This document shows, in pieces, positions 7,400-19,947 of a stretch of 64,000 bases of DNA. The first letter of the stretch is position 1, and the number at the start of each line of letters is the position of its first letter. This stretch comes from Mixta theicola (GTDB lineage Bacteria > Pseudomonadota > Gammaproteobacteria > Enterobacterales > Enterobacteriaceae). The notes beneath the pieces were generated by a model, which had not been told where the DNA came from, searched no databases, and saw nothing but the letters and a program-made list of their open reading frames with translations. The position numbers and the translations under genes were made by a program. The stretch is from the NCBI RefSeq assembly GCF_002895925.1, contig NZ_NWUO01000015.1, forward strand, positions 1 through 64,000. Direction: 5' to 3'.

Positions 7400-8386
7400 A
7401 TGCCTGACTTTACTTTTCCACCGCGCCAGCCTGTGGCTTCATCCCGGCTGCCGCTGACGTTAGTTTCACTGGAAGACTGGGCGCTGGTTTCAGTTCAGGG
7501 CGCTGACAGCACCTCTTATTTACAAGGCCAGGTGACGCTGGATGTCGCCGCTCTGTCGGCTGAAAAGCATCTACCCTGCGCGCACTGCGATGCCAAAGGC
7601 AAAATGTGGAGCAACCTGCGCCTGTTTCACCGTGGCGCAGGCTACGCCTATCTGGTACGCCGCGGCCTGCGCGATACGCAGGTTACCGAGCTGAAGAAAT
7701 ACGCCGTATTTTCTAAAGTGACCATCGCTGCCGATGAGAGCGCGGTGCTGCTTGGCGTCGCGGGCTTTCAGGCCAGAGCGGCGCTGACTAACCGTTTTGC
7801 CGCCCTGCCGGATGCACAAACGCCGGTAGTGCAGGATGGTGATTCCACGCTGCTGTGGTTTGCGGCCCCAGCCGAGCGTTTCCTGCTGGTGACCACCGCA
7901 GAGAAAGTCAGCGAGCTGAAACAGGCGCTGGAGGGCGAAGCCCAGCTAAACGACAGCCAGCAGTGGCTGGCGCTGGATATTGAAGCGGGCCTGCCGGTGC
8001 TGGATGAAAAAACCAGCGCGCAGCTGATCCCTCAGGCCACCAATTTACAGGCGCTGGACGCGATCAGCTTCAAGAAAGGCTGCTATACCGGCCAGGAAAT
8101 GGTGGCACGCGCCAAATTCCGCGGCGCCAACAAGCGCGCGCTTTACTGGCTGGCAGGGAAAGCCGGGCGCGTTCCCGAAGCGGGCGATGCGCTGGAGCTG
8201 AAAATGGGTGAAAACTGGCGGCGCACCGGCACCATTCTGGCGGCGGTACAGCTGGAATCAGGCGATGTGTGGGTGCAGGCGGTATTAAATAACGATCTGG
8301 AAGCGGAAAGCGTGCTGCGCGTACAGGGTGATGAAGGCGGCCAGCTGGCAATTCAGCCGCTTCCCTATTCGCTGGCAGAAGCCTGA
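7400..8386 (+). CDS. ygfZ: tRNA-modifying / Fe-S cluster repair protein YgfZ
   Basis: A 328-residue folate-binding protein structurally related to GcvT, needed for activity of several Fe-S enzymes such as MiaB. The signature KGCYTGQE is present in the stretch [18 protein letters not shown], with its conserved Cys. Length matches the family (about 326). Divergent from sdhE across a 225-base region, and followed by a strong terminator at 8405-8428, so it is monocistronic. The adjacent trhA/yqfB genes of E. coli are absent. Confidence 0.95.
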   Translation: MPDFTFPPRQPVASSRLPLTLVSLEDWALVSVQGADSTSYLQGQVTLDVAALSAEKHLPCAHCDAKGKMWSNLRLFHRGAGYAYLVRRGLRDTQVTELKKYAVFSKVTIAADESAVLLGVAGFQARAALTNRFAALPDAQTPVVQDGDSTLLWFAAPAERFLLVTTAEKVSELKQALEGEAQLNDSQQWLALDIEAGLPVLDEKTSAQLIPQATNLQALDAISFKKGCYTGQEMVARAKFRGANKRALYWLAGKAGRVPEAGDALELKMGENWRRTGTILAAVQLESGDVWVQAVLNNDLEAESVLRVQGDEGGQLAIQPLPYSLAEA

Positions 8387-8404
8387 TTAAATCACAAGGT
8401 AACA

Positions 8405-8428
8405 GGCGGCTGCACGGCCGCCTTTTTT
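8405..8428 (+). terminator. Rho-independent terminator of ygfZ
   Basis: GGCGGC (8405-8410) pairs with GCCGCC (8417-8422) and is followed directly by six T. It lies 19 bases after the ygfZ stop codon. Confidence 0.85.
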
Positions 8429-8559
8429 AACGCTTATTTGGCCACGGCACGTCAATACAGAACGATAAAAACGGTGGAGACATTTAACCCGTACGCGCTC
8501 GTCGGCGTCCGGGGCAAAATCTGGTAAGGTATGGCGCGGAAATCACTGGCGGATACAGC

Positions 8560-9291
8560 ATGTTTACTCACAGTATAATTTCAACGCTCAATGACACAGA
8601 GATGATGGTTTACAACACCGTGATCAAAAGCGGTGACAAAGTGATGTATATGACCATTCGTGAACTGGCCGATGCCGCTGGCGTCTCTACTACGTCGGTA
8701 TTACGCTTCTGTCGTAAAATGCAGTGTGAGGGTTATTCCGAATTTCGCATTCGTTTTAAATTATATCTGGAGCAGGAGCAGCAGCGGCCCATTAATTATG
8801 GCGTTAATGAAATCGTCAGCTTTTTTAAAAGCATTAATAACGATGAATTCGAAAATTTAATTAGCCAGGCGGTGGATCATATTTTAGCCGCGCAGCGTAT
8901 TATTTTTGTCGGCGCGGGCACTTCCGGTACGTTAGGGAAATATGGCGCACGCTTTTTCTCTAACGTGGGTAAATTCAGTAGTTATATTGACGATCCTTAT
9001 TATCCGGTCAGCAGCGATATGTATAAGGATGCCGTCGCGATTATTCTTTCCGTTTCGGGTGAAACGGAGGAAATCCTCAGGCTGGCCAGCCAGTTCAGCC
9101 TGCACCGCTGCAAAATCATTACGATTACCAATAGCGAAACCAGCTCTCTGGCCAAACTGGCCGATTTTAATATTTCCTGTCATATGCCGTTAATACGCAT
9201 GAACGGCGGCCTTGATATTACGAGTCAGGTGCCGACAATGTATATTATCGAGACGATTGGTCGTAAACTCGCCGGTCGCAAGGTGAAATAA
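8560..9291 (+). CDS. MurR/RpiR family transcriptional regulator, probably of bglA
   Basis: A 243-residue regulator. An N-terminal HTH_6 domain (about residues 1-75; TIRELADAAGVSTTSVLRFC is the recognition part) is followed by a SIS sugar-phosphate-binding domain (about 100-235; IIFVGAGTSGTLGKYGARF and SVSGETEEILRLASQF are typical). SIS domains of this family sense sugar phosphates. It lies 223 bases upstream of a 6-phospho-beta-glucosidase gene in the same direction, so control of bglA by a 6-phospho-beta-glucoside or related ligand is a reasonable inference. The gene is not found here in E. coli, where yqfA/yqfB occupy this place. Confidence 0.88.
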   Translation: MFTHSIISTLNDTEMMVYNTVIKSGDKVMYMTIRELADAAGVSTTSVLRFCRKMQCEGYSEFRIRFKLYLEQEQQRPINYGVNEIVSFFKSINNDEFENLISQAVDHILAAQRIIFVGAGTSGTLGKYGARFFSNVGKFSSYIDDPYYPVSSDMYKDAVAIILSVSGETEEILRLASQFSLHRCKIITITNSETSSLAKLADFNISCHMPLIRMNGGLDITSQVPTMYIIETIGRKLAGRKVK

Positions 9292-9312
9292 AACAGTCTG
9301 TTTTTCTCAGGT

Positions 9313-9350
9313 AACAAATCACGTTTGTCACGTTTCGTTATAACGTGACA
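9313..9350. promoter_or_regulatory. Candidate operator between the RpiR-type regulator and bglA
   Basis: Two dyads lie in the 223-base gap: ACAAA-N5-TTTGT (9313-9327) and TGTCACG-N11-CGTGACA (9326-9332 and 9344-9350), the second enclosing a palindromic CGTTATAACG. No T-run follows, so it is not a standard terminator. RpiR-type regulators bind such dyads; the assignment to this regulator is inference. Confidence 0.45.
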
Positions 9351-9475
9351 TTCTTCCGCGCTTTGCTACACTCCGGTCAACGTTTGCAACCAAACCGTTA
9401 TATTTCTCCACGCCCTTGATGACGGCTGCACTATTATTCTCCTGCCGCCGCTTAATATCACCGGGCGCTGCGTGA

Positions 9476-10954
<1,479 letters not shown>

Positions 10955-11045
10955 ACAGAAAGAGATACTCCCCGCTCCATGCCGCCCGCTTTTTGTATTT
11001 TTGCGGAAGATACAGGCTCCCTGAGCTGTAATGCCGCTCAATTAA

Positions 11046-11063
11046 GGATCGGTTGACCGATCC
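11046..11063. repeat. Perfect 18-bp palindromic hairpin
   Basis: GGATCGGT-TG-ACCGATCC lies 12 bases before the bidirectional terminator at 11075-11110, in the gap after bglA. Either part of a tandem terminator or a protein-binding dyad. Confidence 0.5.
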
Positions 11064-11074
11064 AGTAGCTGTGT

Positions 11075-11110
11075 AAAAATCCGGAAATGCTCACTCGTTT
11101 CTGGATTTTT
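11075..11110. terminator. Bidirectional rho-independent terminator between bglA and the AT-rich cluster
   Basis: AAAAATCCGGAAA (11075-11087) pairs with TTTCTGGATTTTT (11098-11110) with one weak pair; the stem is flanked by A- and T-runs, so it can act on both strands. It separates rightward bglA from the leftward accessory genes. Confidence 0.8.
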
Positions 11111-11283
11111 TTATGCACTCTGGGGTGTCGTCGTATTTTGCGCACGAATTACCACGATGCGTGCGGCAACCGTACCGATCACCACTCCCATAAAGACAGG
11201 TTTGCCCTTAATAAAATCATGGGCCGTTTTGGTATAGCCATCCAGCGTCCTGTAAATAGCTAATCTTTCATTAAATTTTACTT
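11111..11283 (-). pseudogene. C-terminal fragment of an unknown protein
   Basis: Read leftward, an open frame without a start codon ends with TAA at 11111-11113. It encodes a protein-like sequence including LDGYTKTAHDFIKGKPVF and MGVVIGTVAARIVVIRAQ. The frame stays open up to the stop region of the next upstream gene (11293), but no start or ribosome binding site is present. It is best read as the surviving tail of a gene lost by deletion, in the same leftward cluster as the two genes upstream. The family was not recognised. Confidence 0.45.
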
Positions 11284-11292
11284 ATTCACACT

Positions 11293-11844
11293 TCAATTTG
11301 GATAAAAAACTTTTAGGAGTTTTTCTTTTTTATTTTTAAAAACCTCAAGGTCGTGATTATCGTTCATTTTTTTCATATAAATATCTTTTTCTTTATTAAA
11401 GTCTTTATCATCCATCATAAATAAAGCCATCAAATAATCTATATCATTAACTCCACCAGCTCTTTTTAATGATATGACTTTTTTATAGCATGATGGCTTA
11501 TAGTCACCAACCCTGTCTTTCAACATACACTCATGTAAAAGCAAAGAGGTGTTTTTATGTTTTTGGTTAAATGCTTCAAGCACAGAAATTGCTTTTTTAT
11601 ATTCCCCCCTTGAAGACAGAACCCCTGAATACATCCTTATGACATTAATATTGTCTGGATTATCATCAGAAAGGGAAGATAAATTATTTAATATTGATTT
11701 TTTTATGTCTTCATTACTTGAAATAGCATATTTTTTTATCAGACAGGATGCTTCCTTTGTTGATTTTTCATATTGTTTCTCAACAGCATAAGCATTAATT
11801 ACCCACAAAAATGTCATCGTAAGCAACATATTCTTTAGGATCAT
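11293..11844 (-). CDS. Exported protein of unknown function with TPR-like helices
   Basis: A 183-residue, Lys-rich protein with a signal peptide (residues about 1-20, cleavage near NAYA). The middle reads like degenerate tetratricopeptide helices (for example INVIRMYSGVLSSRGEYKKA and ISVLEAFNQKHKN), and four Cys in the mature part could form periplasmic disulfides. The gene is strongly AT-rich compared with bglA and gcvP on either side, a sign of transfer. It is downstream of the interrupted gene at 11866-12288 on the same strand. The family was not recognised; small exported proteins in such clusters are often immunity proteins, but no cognate effector is seen. Confidence 0.65.
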   Translation of the reverse strand: MILKNMLLTMTFLWVINAYAVEKQYEKSTKEASCLIKKYAISSNEDIKKSILNNLSSLSDDNPDNINVIRMYSGVLSSRGEYKKAISVLEAFNQKHKNTSLLLHECMLKDRVGDYKPSCYKKVISLKRAGGVNDIDYLMALFMMDDKDFNKEKDIYMKKMNDNHDLEVFKNKKEKLLKVFYPN

Positions 11845-11865
11845 ATTAAAACCTGGCGAATGGAG

Positions 11866-12288
11866 TTAAAACAATAATTTTTTCATAGATGATGGAAATG
11901 GTACGGCACTACCAACATAGCCTCCATCATAGATATAACCAGACTCAACTTCTATTTCTGGTAATTAATATATATTTCTTTTCATCTCAAACTGAACTGA
12001 ACCAATAAAAATATCATCAACACCCACTGCGAAATACTTTCCTTTATTTCTTTCTAATTTATATATTTTATTGTTTAAAACATCCCTGACATTACACCAA
12101 AACAAAACATTACCACTTCCCGCAGCCTTAGCTGCGTTAGTTTTTCCAGTGGCCGATATAGACAATTTTTTCACGTTTGATAAATTTTCATCTCTAACGG
12201 TTAAATTAATAGAAAAGCTGGCATGTATACCTACACCTTCAATTCTTAGATCAGCAAACTGAGAATAATTAAATGATTTTATTGCCAT
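11866..12288 (-). pseudogene. Unknown AT-rich gene with an in-frame stop
   Basis: The first 107 codons (12288 to 11968) encode a soluble, beta-rich-looking protein starting MAIKSFNYSQFADLRIEG, behind a GGGAG site. TAA at 11965-11967 ends it, but the same frame continues for 32 further protein-like codons (LPEIEVESGYIYDGGY..., ending KKLLF) to TAA at 11866-11868. A full-length form would be about 140 residues. Either the stop is a recent nonsense mutation (or sequencing error), or the 107-residue form is functional. No family was recognised. Base composition is very AT-rich, like its downstream neighbour. Confidence 0.5.
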
Positions 12289-12450
12289 AATAGTTTCACT
12301 CCCTGTGAATATTATCTACAGCACAATAGCAAAAGCCAACATTAAATATAGAACCATTTCTGTAAGAACAGGTGAAATGGCTGGTATTACCGGGCCGATG
12401 GAAGCGAAGTTATCTACGGGAGCTCAGAGTGAAATCCAAAATACCCTGAT

Positions 12451-12481
12451 AAAAAACTGCTGGTCACCTTAAGTGACCAGC
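12451..12481 (-). terminator. Leftward terminator after gcvP
   Basis: A perfect 9-bp stem GCTGGTCAC-CTTAA-GTGACCAGC (12459-12481) is followed, on the minus strand, by a T-run (six A at 12451-12456 on the plus strand). It is positioned about 80 bases after the gcvP stop codon. Confidence 0.85.
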
Positions 12482-12560
12482 ATTCCTCCCTGAACGGGCA
12501 CTTGGGCATCAACCTCGAAAGCCAGATAAATTCCGACCTTTTTGGCTACTGCAAACAGGC

Positions 12561-15434
<2,874 letters not shown>

Positions 15435-15547
15435 GAATCGTCAATCCTGAAGGGCGGCTACCGCTATCAACATAAGCGGCCAGCCGCAGCCGACCGCTAA
15501 AACCTGGACGTCAGCGCATCATCGTGGCGCCGACAGCCTGCCGGATG

Positions 15548-15934
15548 TTATTCGTCAATGGATGCCAGATAGGCTGGTGCATCCATCAGCTGGTCCAGTT
15601 CAGATTCGTCGCTGGCTTTAAGGCGAAACAGCCAGCCAGAAGCGTAAGGCTCGCTGTTTACCAGCTCCGGCGAGGCCTCCAGCGCGTCGTTAACCGCCAC
15701 AACTTCGCCGCTTAACGGTGCGTAAATATCCGAGGCCGCCTTAACCGATTCCGCAACGGCGCAGTCGTCACCGGCGGCGAAGCTGCTGCCCACATCCGGC
15801 AGATCGATAAATACCATATCGCCCAACAGCTCCTGCGCATGTTCAGTAATGCCAACGGTATACGTGCCGTCCGCTTCCTTACGCACCCACTCATGACTTT
15901 CACGATATTTTAATTCATTTGGCACATTGCTCAT
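15548..15934 (-). CDS. gcvH: Glycine cleavage system H protein
   Basis: A 128-residue lipoyl carrier that shuttles the aminomethyl group between GcvP, GcvT and the L protein. The lipoylated lysine is Lys65 in [13 protein letters not shown]. The start at 15934 ([10 protein letters not shown]) has GGAG about eight bases upstream and matches E. coli; the frame extends six codons further but without conservation. Second gene of the gcv operon, 21 bases after gcvT. Confidence 0.97.
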   Translation of the reverse strand: MSNVPNELKYRESHEWVRKEADGTYTVGITEHAQELLGDMVFIDLPDVGSSFAAGDDCAVAESVKAASDIYAPLSGEVVAVNDALEASPELVNSEPYASGWLFRLKASDESELDQLMDAPAYLASIDE

Positions 15935-15955
15935 CGCTGCATTCTCCTGCACTGG

Positions 15956-17050
15956 TTACTGAGCGACCGGTTTACCGGCGCGAACAAAAATAGGTTTAGT
16001 GACTTTGACCGGCATTTCCCGATTACGAATCTGTACAATGGCCTGCTCGCCAATACCTGCCGGAACGCGGGCCAGCGCAATGCTGCAGCCTAAGGTAGGG
16101 GAAAAAGAGCCGCTGGTAATTACGCCCTGCTGCAGGTTGCCCTGCGCATCGGTAAACATGACCGGCAGATCGTTACGCAGTACGCCTTTTTCCGTCATGA
16201 CCAGGCCGACCAGTTTTTCGGTGCCCTTTTCACGCTGATGTTCCAGCGCTTCGCGACCGATAAACTGACGATCGGCTGGCTCCCAGCAGATCGTCCAGCC
16301 CATATTCGCCGCCAGCGGCGAGACGCCTTCGTCCATATCCTGACCGTACAGATTCATCCCGGCCTCCAGGCGCAGCGTGTCACGCGCGCCCAGCCCGGCG
16401 GGCTTCACGCCTGCGGCCAGCAGCTGCTGCCAAAATTCGGCTGCCTGCTCAGCAGGCAGCGCGATTTCATAGCCGTTTTCGCCGGTATAGCCGGTGGTGG
16501 CAATAAAAAAGCCGTCTGACTCAACGCCAAAAAAAGGTTTCATACCGCTAACGGCCTGACGCTGCGCATCGCTAAACAGCGTTTGCGCTTTCTGCTGGGC
16601 ATTCGGCCCCTGTACGGCTATCAAAGCCAGATCGTCACGCACCTGTAACGTGACGCCGTACGGCTGCGCATGCTCGCTAATCCACGCCAGGTCTTTTTCA
16701 CGCGTGGCGGAGTTGACCACCAGCCGGAACGCGTTATCGGTGATAAAATAAACAATTAAATCATCAATCACGCCACCCGATGCGTTCAGCATGGCGCTGT
16801 AAAGGGCCTTGCCTGGCTGCGTCAGTCGCGCAACATCATTAGCCAGCAGCGTGCGCAGAAATTCCCGGGTGCGTTCACCGCGCAGATCGACAATGGTCAT
16901 ATGGGAAACATCAAACATGCCGGCATCCGTCCGCACCGCATGATGTTCATCCATCTGCGAGCCATAGTGCAGCGGCATCATCCAGCCGTGAAAATCGACC
17001 ATGCGGGCACCGCAGGCTTGATGTTGTTGATACAAAGGAGTCTGCTTCAT
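15956..17050 (-). CDS. gcvT: Aminomethyltransferase, T protein
   Basis: A 364-residue tetrahydrofolate-dependent enzyme releasing ammonia from the aminomethyl-lipoyl intermediate and forming 5,10-methylene-THF. Typical motifs are DVSHM ([16 protein letters not shown]), GENGYEIA ([14 protein letters not shown]) and the catalytic-region [14 protein letters not shown]. First gene of gcvTHP; the 5' region holds a near-consensus PurR site. One-carbon units from this operon feed purine synthesis, which fits PurR control. Confidence 0.97.
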   Translation of the reverse strand: MKQTPLYQQHQACGARMVDFHGWMMPLHYGSQMDEHHAVRTDAGMFDVSHMTIVDLRGERTREFLRTLLANDVARLTQPGKALYSAMLNASGGVIDDLIVYFITDNAFRLVVNSATREKDLAWISEHAQPYGVTLQVRDDLALIAVQGPNAQQKAQTLFSDAQRQAVSGMKPFFGVESDGFFIATTGYTGENGYEIALPAEQAAEFWQQLLAAGVKPAGLGARDTLRLEAGMNLYGQDMDEGVSPLAANMGWTICWEPADRQFIGREALEHQREKGTEKLVGLVMTEKGVLRNDLPVMFTDAQGNLQQGVITSGSFSPTLGCSIALARVPAGIGEQAIVQIRNREMPVKVTKPIFVRAGKPVAQ

Positions 17051-17105
17051 AACATTCCTGTGCGTTAACGGGTTAAACAGACGCTAAAAGAGGTTAAAAC
17101 GTCTG

Positions 17106-17121
17106 ACGCAAACGTTCTCTT
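17106..17121. promoter_or_regulatory. PurR operator upstream of gcvTHP
   Basis: ACGCAAACGTTCTCTT matches the PurR consensus (ACGCAAACGTTTTCNT type) at all but one position. It lies about 55 bases upstream of the gcvT start codon. The E. coli gcv operon is known to be PurR-controlled in addition to GcvA and Lrp. Confidence 0.75.
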
Positions 17122-17477
17122 TACTCTGACGTTATCATTGAATGGCCCGTTTAACCATAAGCTAAACAAGGGCGAATCCAGCCCGATAGCGTCCAGAGCC
17201 TTACGGATTGTGCAGAATTTTTCACTGAAAAAATGCGTGGCGAGGCACATAACTAACAACAGAAGCGCAACAAAGCAGTTTAAAAACCAGTCAGTTAATA
17301 AATAACGTTAAAAAAAGCCGCTAACGAACGGTTCCCGAAATTAGAAAAACTAATGCGAATGAGAGGGTAAAATTAGAATAATTCAAACGAGCGCGCGAAA
17401 AGCATGCAGCTGCCTTAAACGGGTGCATTACGCCGCAAAGCGCCGCGAAAAAACGGATAACGCGCGTTTAACGGCGT
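17122..17477. other. gcv control region, no gene
   Basis: This is most of the 505-base gap between gcvT and ubiI. It is AT-rich in the half near gcvT and then increasingly GC-rich. The family is regulated by GcvA and Lrp over several hundred bases in E. coli, so the length fits. I see no convincing gene; a 64-codon leftward frame at 17065-17259 has no ribosome binding site or recognisable product. Confidence 0.5.
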
Positions 17478-17498
17478 AAAAAAGGGCCGAACGGCCCT
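17478..17498 (-). terminator. Leftward terminator after ubiI
   Basis: AGGGCC-GAAC-GGCCCT (17483-17498) with an A-run on its left (T-run on the minus strand). It lies about 60 bases after the ubiI stop codon. Confidence 0.8.
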
Positions 17499-17555
17499 GA
17501 GAGGGTGGAAACGTGCCTGCGCTATAGGGAGCTCGGCCCTGTTAGCCGACTACGC

Positions 17556-18755
17556 TTAGCGCAGCCACTCCGGCAGATCCTGCAAGCCCATCGCCTGTTT
17601 CAGCAAACGCGGCTTAACGCCGGGCAGCCGATCCGCCAGCCGCAGGCCAACATCGCGCAGCAGTTTTTTCGCCGGATGATTACCGGCAAACAGTTCACGA
17701 AATCCCTGCATATTTGCCAACATTAATGCCGCGCTGTGTTTGCGGCTGCGCTCATAGCGGCGCAGGTAAAGATGCTGACCAATATCTTTGCCCTGCTGAT
17801 GCAAACGGCGGATTTCGCCGGTTAACTCAGCGGCATCCATAAAGCCCAGGTTAACGCCCTGCCCAGCAAGCGGATGGATGGTATGCGCCGCATCGCCAAC
17901 CAGCGCCAGTCGATGCGCTGCAAACTGGCGGGCATAGCGCGCCGTCAGTGGGAAAGTCTGACGTTCGCTTTCCAGCTCGCACAGACCAAGGCGCATATCA
18001 AAAGCGACCGACAGCTGTTGGTTAAACAGCGCAGCGGGCATCTCGCGCAGCCGGGTGGCTTCCTGCGGCGGCAACGACCAGACAATCGAGCAAAGATGCG
18101 CATCGCTCAACGGCAGAAAGGCCAGTATCCCTTCGCCGTGGAAAACCTGGCGCGCCACCGCCTGATGCGGCTGGCTGGTACGAATATTCGCTACCAGCGC
18201 GTGATGCTGATAGTCCCAGAAAGTTAAGGGAATATCGGCTTTTTCACGCAGCCAGGAATGCGCGCCGTCAGCGCCGATCAGCAGGCGCGCGCTCATCATG
18301 CTGCCGTCCTGCAGAGTGATGAAGGCTTCGTTATCGCCAAAGGCCACCTGCTGCAGCTGCGCCGGTGCCAGCAGCGTAATATCGCTTAGCTGCTGTGCCC
18401 GCTGCCATAAAGCCTGATGGATGGCCTGGTTTTCAATAATATAGCCAAGGTGGCTAATGCCCTGCGGCTCATCAAATTCGATGCGTCCAAAACTATCGCG
18501 ATCCCATACTTCCATGCCGTGATAAGCGCTGGCACGCTGTGCCAGGATCGCGGACCAGACATCAAGATGCTGCAGCAGCCGTTCGCTGGCGGCGTTAATC
18601 GCAGAAACGCGTAATCCGTGCGGTTCGCTGGGGTTAAAGGGTTCCGGCACAGACTTTTCCAGTACCGCGATACGCAGACCGCAGCCCTGTAATCCGCAGG
18701 CTACCGCCAGCCCCACCATTCCGCCACCGGCGATCACCACATCATAAGTTTGCAT
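17556..18755 (-). CDS. ubiI: 2-polyprenylphenol hydroxylase UbiI (C5 hydroxylase, VisC)
   Basis: A 399-residue FAD monooxygenase hydroxylating C5 of the ubiquinone ring in the aerobic pathway. The Rossmann GGGMVGLAVA motif is at residues about 10-19, the DG motif is in LIGADGAHSW, and the second FAD motif is LVGDAAHTIHPLAGQG. Length matches E. coli UbiI (400). Last gene of ygfB-pepP-ubiH-ubiI, 13 bases after ubiH; the two are paralogues for different ring positions. Confidence 0.95.
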   Translation of the reverse strand: MQTYDVVIAGGGMVGLAVACGLQGCGLRIAVLEKSVPEPFNPSEPHGLRVSAINAASERLLQHLDVWSAILAQRASAYHGMEVWDRDSFGRIEFDEPQGISHLGYIIENQAIHQALWQRAQQLSDITLLAPAQLQQVAFGDNEAFITLQDGSMMSARLLIGADGAHSWLREKADIPLTFWDYQHHALVANIRTSQPHQAVARQVFHGEGILAFLPLSDAHLCSIVWSLPPQEATRLREMPAALFNQQLSVAFDMRLGLCELESERQTFPLTARYARQFAAHRLALVGDAAHTIHPLAGQGVNLGFMDAAELTGEIRRLHQQGKDIGQHLYLRRYERSRKHSAALMLANMQGFRELFAGNHPAKKLLRDVGLRLADRLPGVKPRLLKQAMGLQDLPEWLR

Positions 18756-18768
18756 TGAAATCCTCTTT

Positions 18769-19947
18769 TCAGCGCGTTACCCAGCCAAGCGTACGCTCCG
18801 CCAGGCGGTTGCGCAGCCAGGGTAAATTATCCATTGTCATCAGGCCAAGATTACGTCCCACCGCCAGCGGCAGGTAGCGATTGGCAAACAGCCGCACCAG
18901 TCCATCGGTAACGCCGATAGTGGCGGCGCGGTCCGGCTCTCGACGCTGATTATAACGCTGTAGTACGGCAAAGCTGCCGGGATCTTGCTGCTGACGCTGC
19001 GCCGCCGCCAGCGTTTCAGCCAGCGACATAACGTCACGTATGCCGAGGTTAAATCCCTGACCGGCGATCGGATGTAAGGTCTGCGCCGCATTGCCCACCA
19101 GCGCCAGCCGATGCCCAACCGTCCGGCTGGCGCTTTGCAGCGCCAGCGGATAGCTGGTGCGCTGTCCCACCTGGGTAAAGCGGCCCAGCCGCCAGCCAAA
19201 CGCCCGCTGAAGCTCCGCTAAAAATTCGGCGTCGCTCCAGCTATCGATACGGGATTTAGCCGCTGGCGGATGGCACCAGACCAGCGAACTGCGACCGTGC
19301 GACATCGGCAGCAATGCCAGCGGGCCATGTTCGGTAAAACGCTCAAACGCGCGTCCCTGATGGGCGATCTGCGTCGTAACGTTGGCGATAACGGCGATTT
19401 GTTGATAATCATCCCGATGCCACTGGACGCCGCAGGCGGCGGCAACGCGTGAATGAGAGCCATCCGCAGCCACCAGTAAACTTCCCTGCAGCTGCTCTTT
19501 GCAAGCCAGGGTAACGCTGACATGATTTTGATGCTGTTCAACGCGGCTTACCTGCTCCGGGCAACGCAGCGTAACGCCAGGAGCCTTGCGTAACCGCTGA
19601 TATAGACGGTTTCCCGTCTCATGCAGCTCGACCACATTGCCCAGCGCGTTAACGCCATAGTCAGCGGCATCAATATTTACCAACCCGGCGTGACCGCGAT
19701 CGCTAACGTGGACATGGGTAATCGGCGTAGCGCAGTCGGCAAGCGCGGGCCAGAGATTAATGGCCGCCAGCTGCTGGCAGGTTCCTGCGGCCAGCGCAAT
19801 CGCTCGTCCGTCATAGCCAGGATGCGCGCGTTCCCCCGGCGATACCGCTTCAATTAGCGTAACCGGCAGCGCTCCCTGGGTCAGATGCGAAAGCGCCAGC
19901 GCCAGCGTTGCGCCGGTCATGCCGCCACCGGCAATGATCACGCTCAT
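18769..19947 (-). CDS. ubiH: 2-octaprenyl-6-methoxyphenol hydroxylase UbiH
   Basis: A 392-residue FAD monooxygenase (C1 hydroxylase) of ubiquinone synthesis. The N-terminal IIAGGGMTGATLALAL binds FAD, VAADGSHSRVA is the DG motif, and LVGNAAQTLHPIAGQGFNLG is the C-terminal flavin motif with the family's Asn-Ala in place of Asp-Ala. Its start codon overlaps the pepP stop by four bases, indicating translational coupling. Paralogue of the adjacent UbiI. Confidence 0.95.
   Translation of the reverse strand: MSVIIAGGGMTGATLALALSHLTQGALPVTLIEAVSPGERAHPGYDGRAIALAAGTCQQLAAINLWPALADCATPITHVHVSDRGHAGLVNIDAADYGVNALGNVVELHETGNRLYQRLRKAPGVTLRCPEQVSRVEQHQNHVSVTLACKEQLQGSLLVAADGSHSRVAAACGVQWHRDDYQQIAVIANVTTQIAHQGRAFERFTEHGPLALLPMSHGRSSLVWCHPPAAKSRIDSWSDAEFLAELQRAFGWRLGRFTQVGQRTSYPLALQSASRTVGHRLALVGNAAQTLHPIAGQGFNLGIRDVMSLAETLAAAQRQQQDPGSFAVLQRYNQRREPDRAATIGVTDGLVRLFANRYLPLAVGRNLGLMTMDNLPWLRNRLAERTLGWVTR

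Noticed and set aside
12380-12474. Short rightward frame starting MAGITGPMEAK upstream of the gcvP terminator
   Set aside because: It has no ribosome binding site and ends inside the terminator hairpin; too short to judge.
17065-17259. 64-codon leftward frame upstream of gcvT
   Set aside because: It covers the gcv promoter and PurR box, has no ribosome binding site and a non-protein-like composition.
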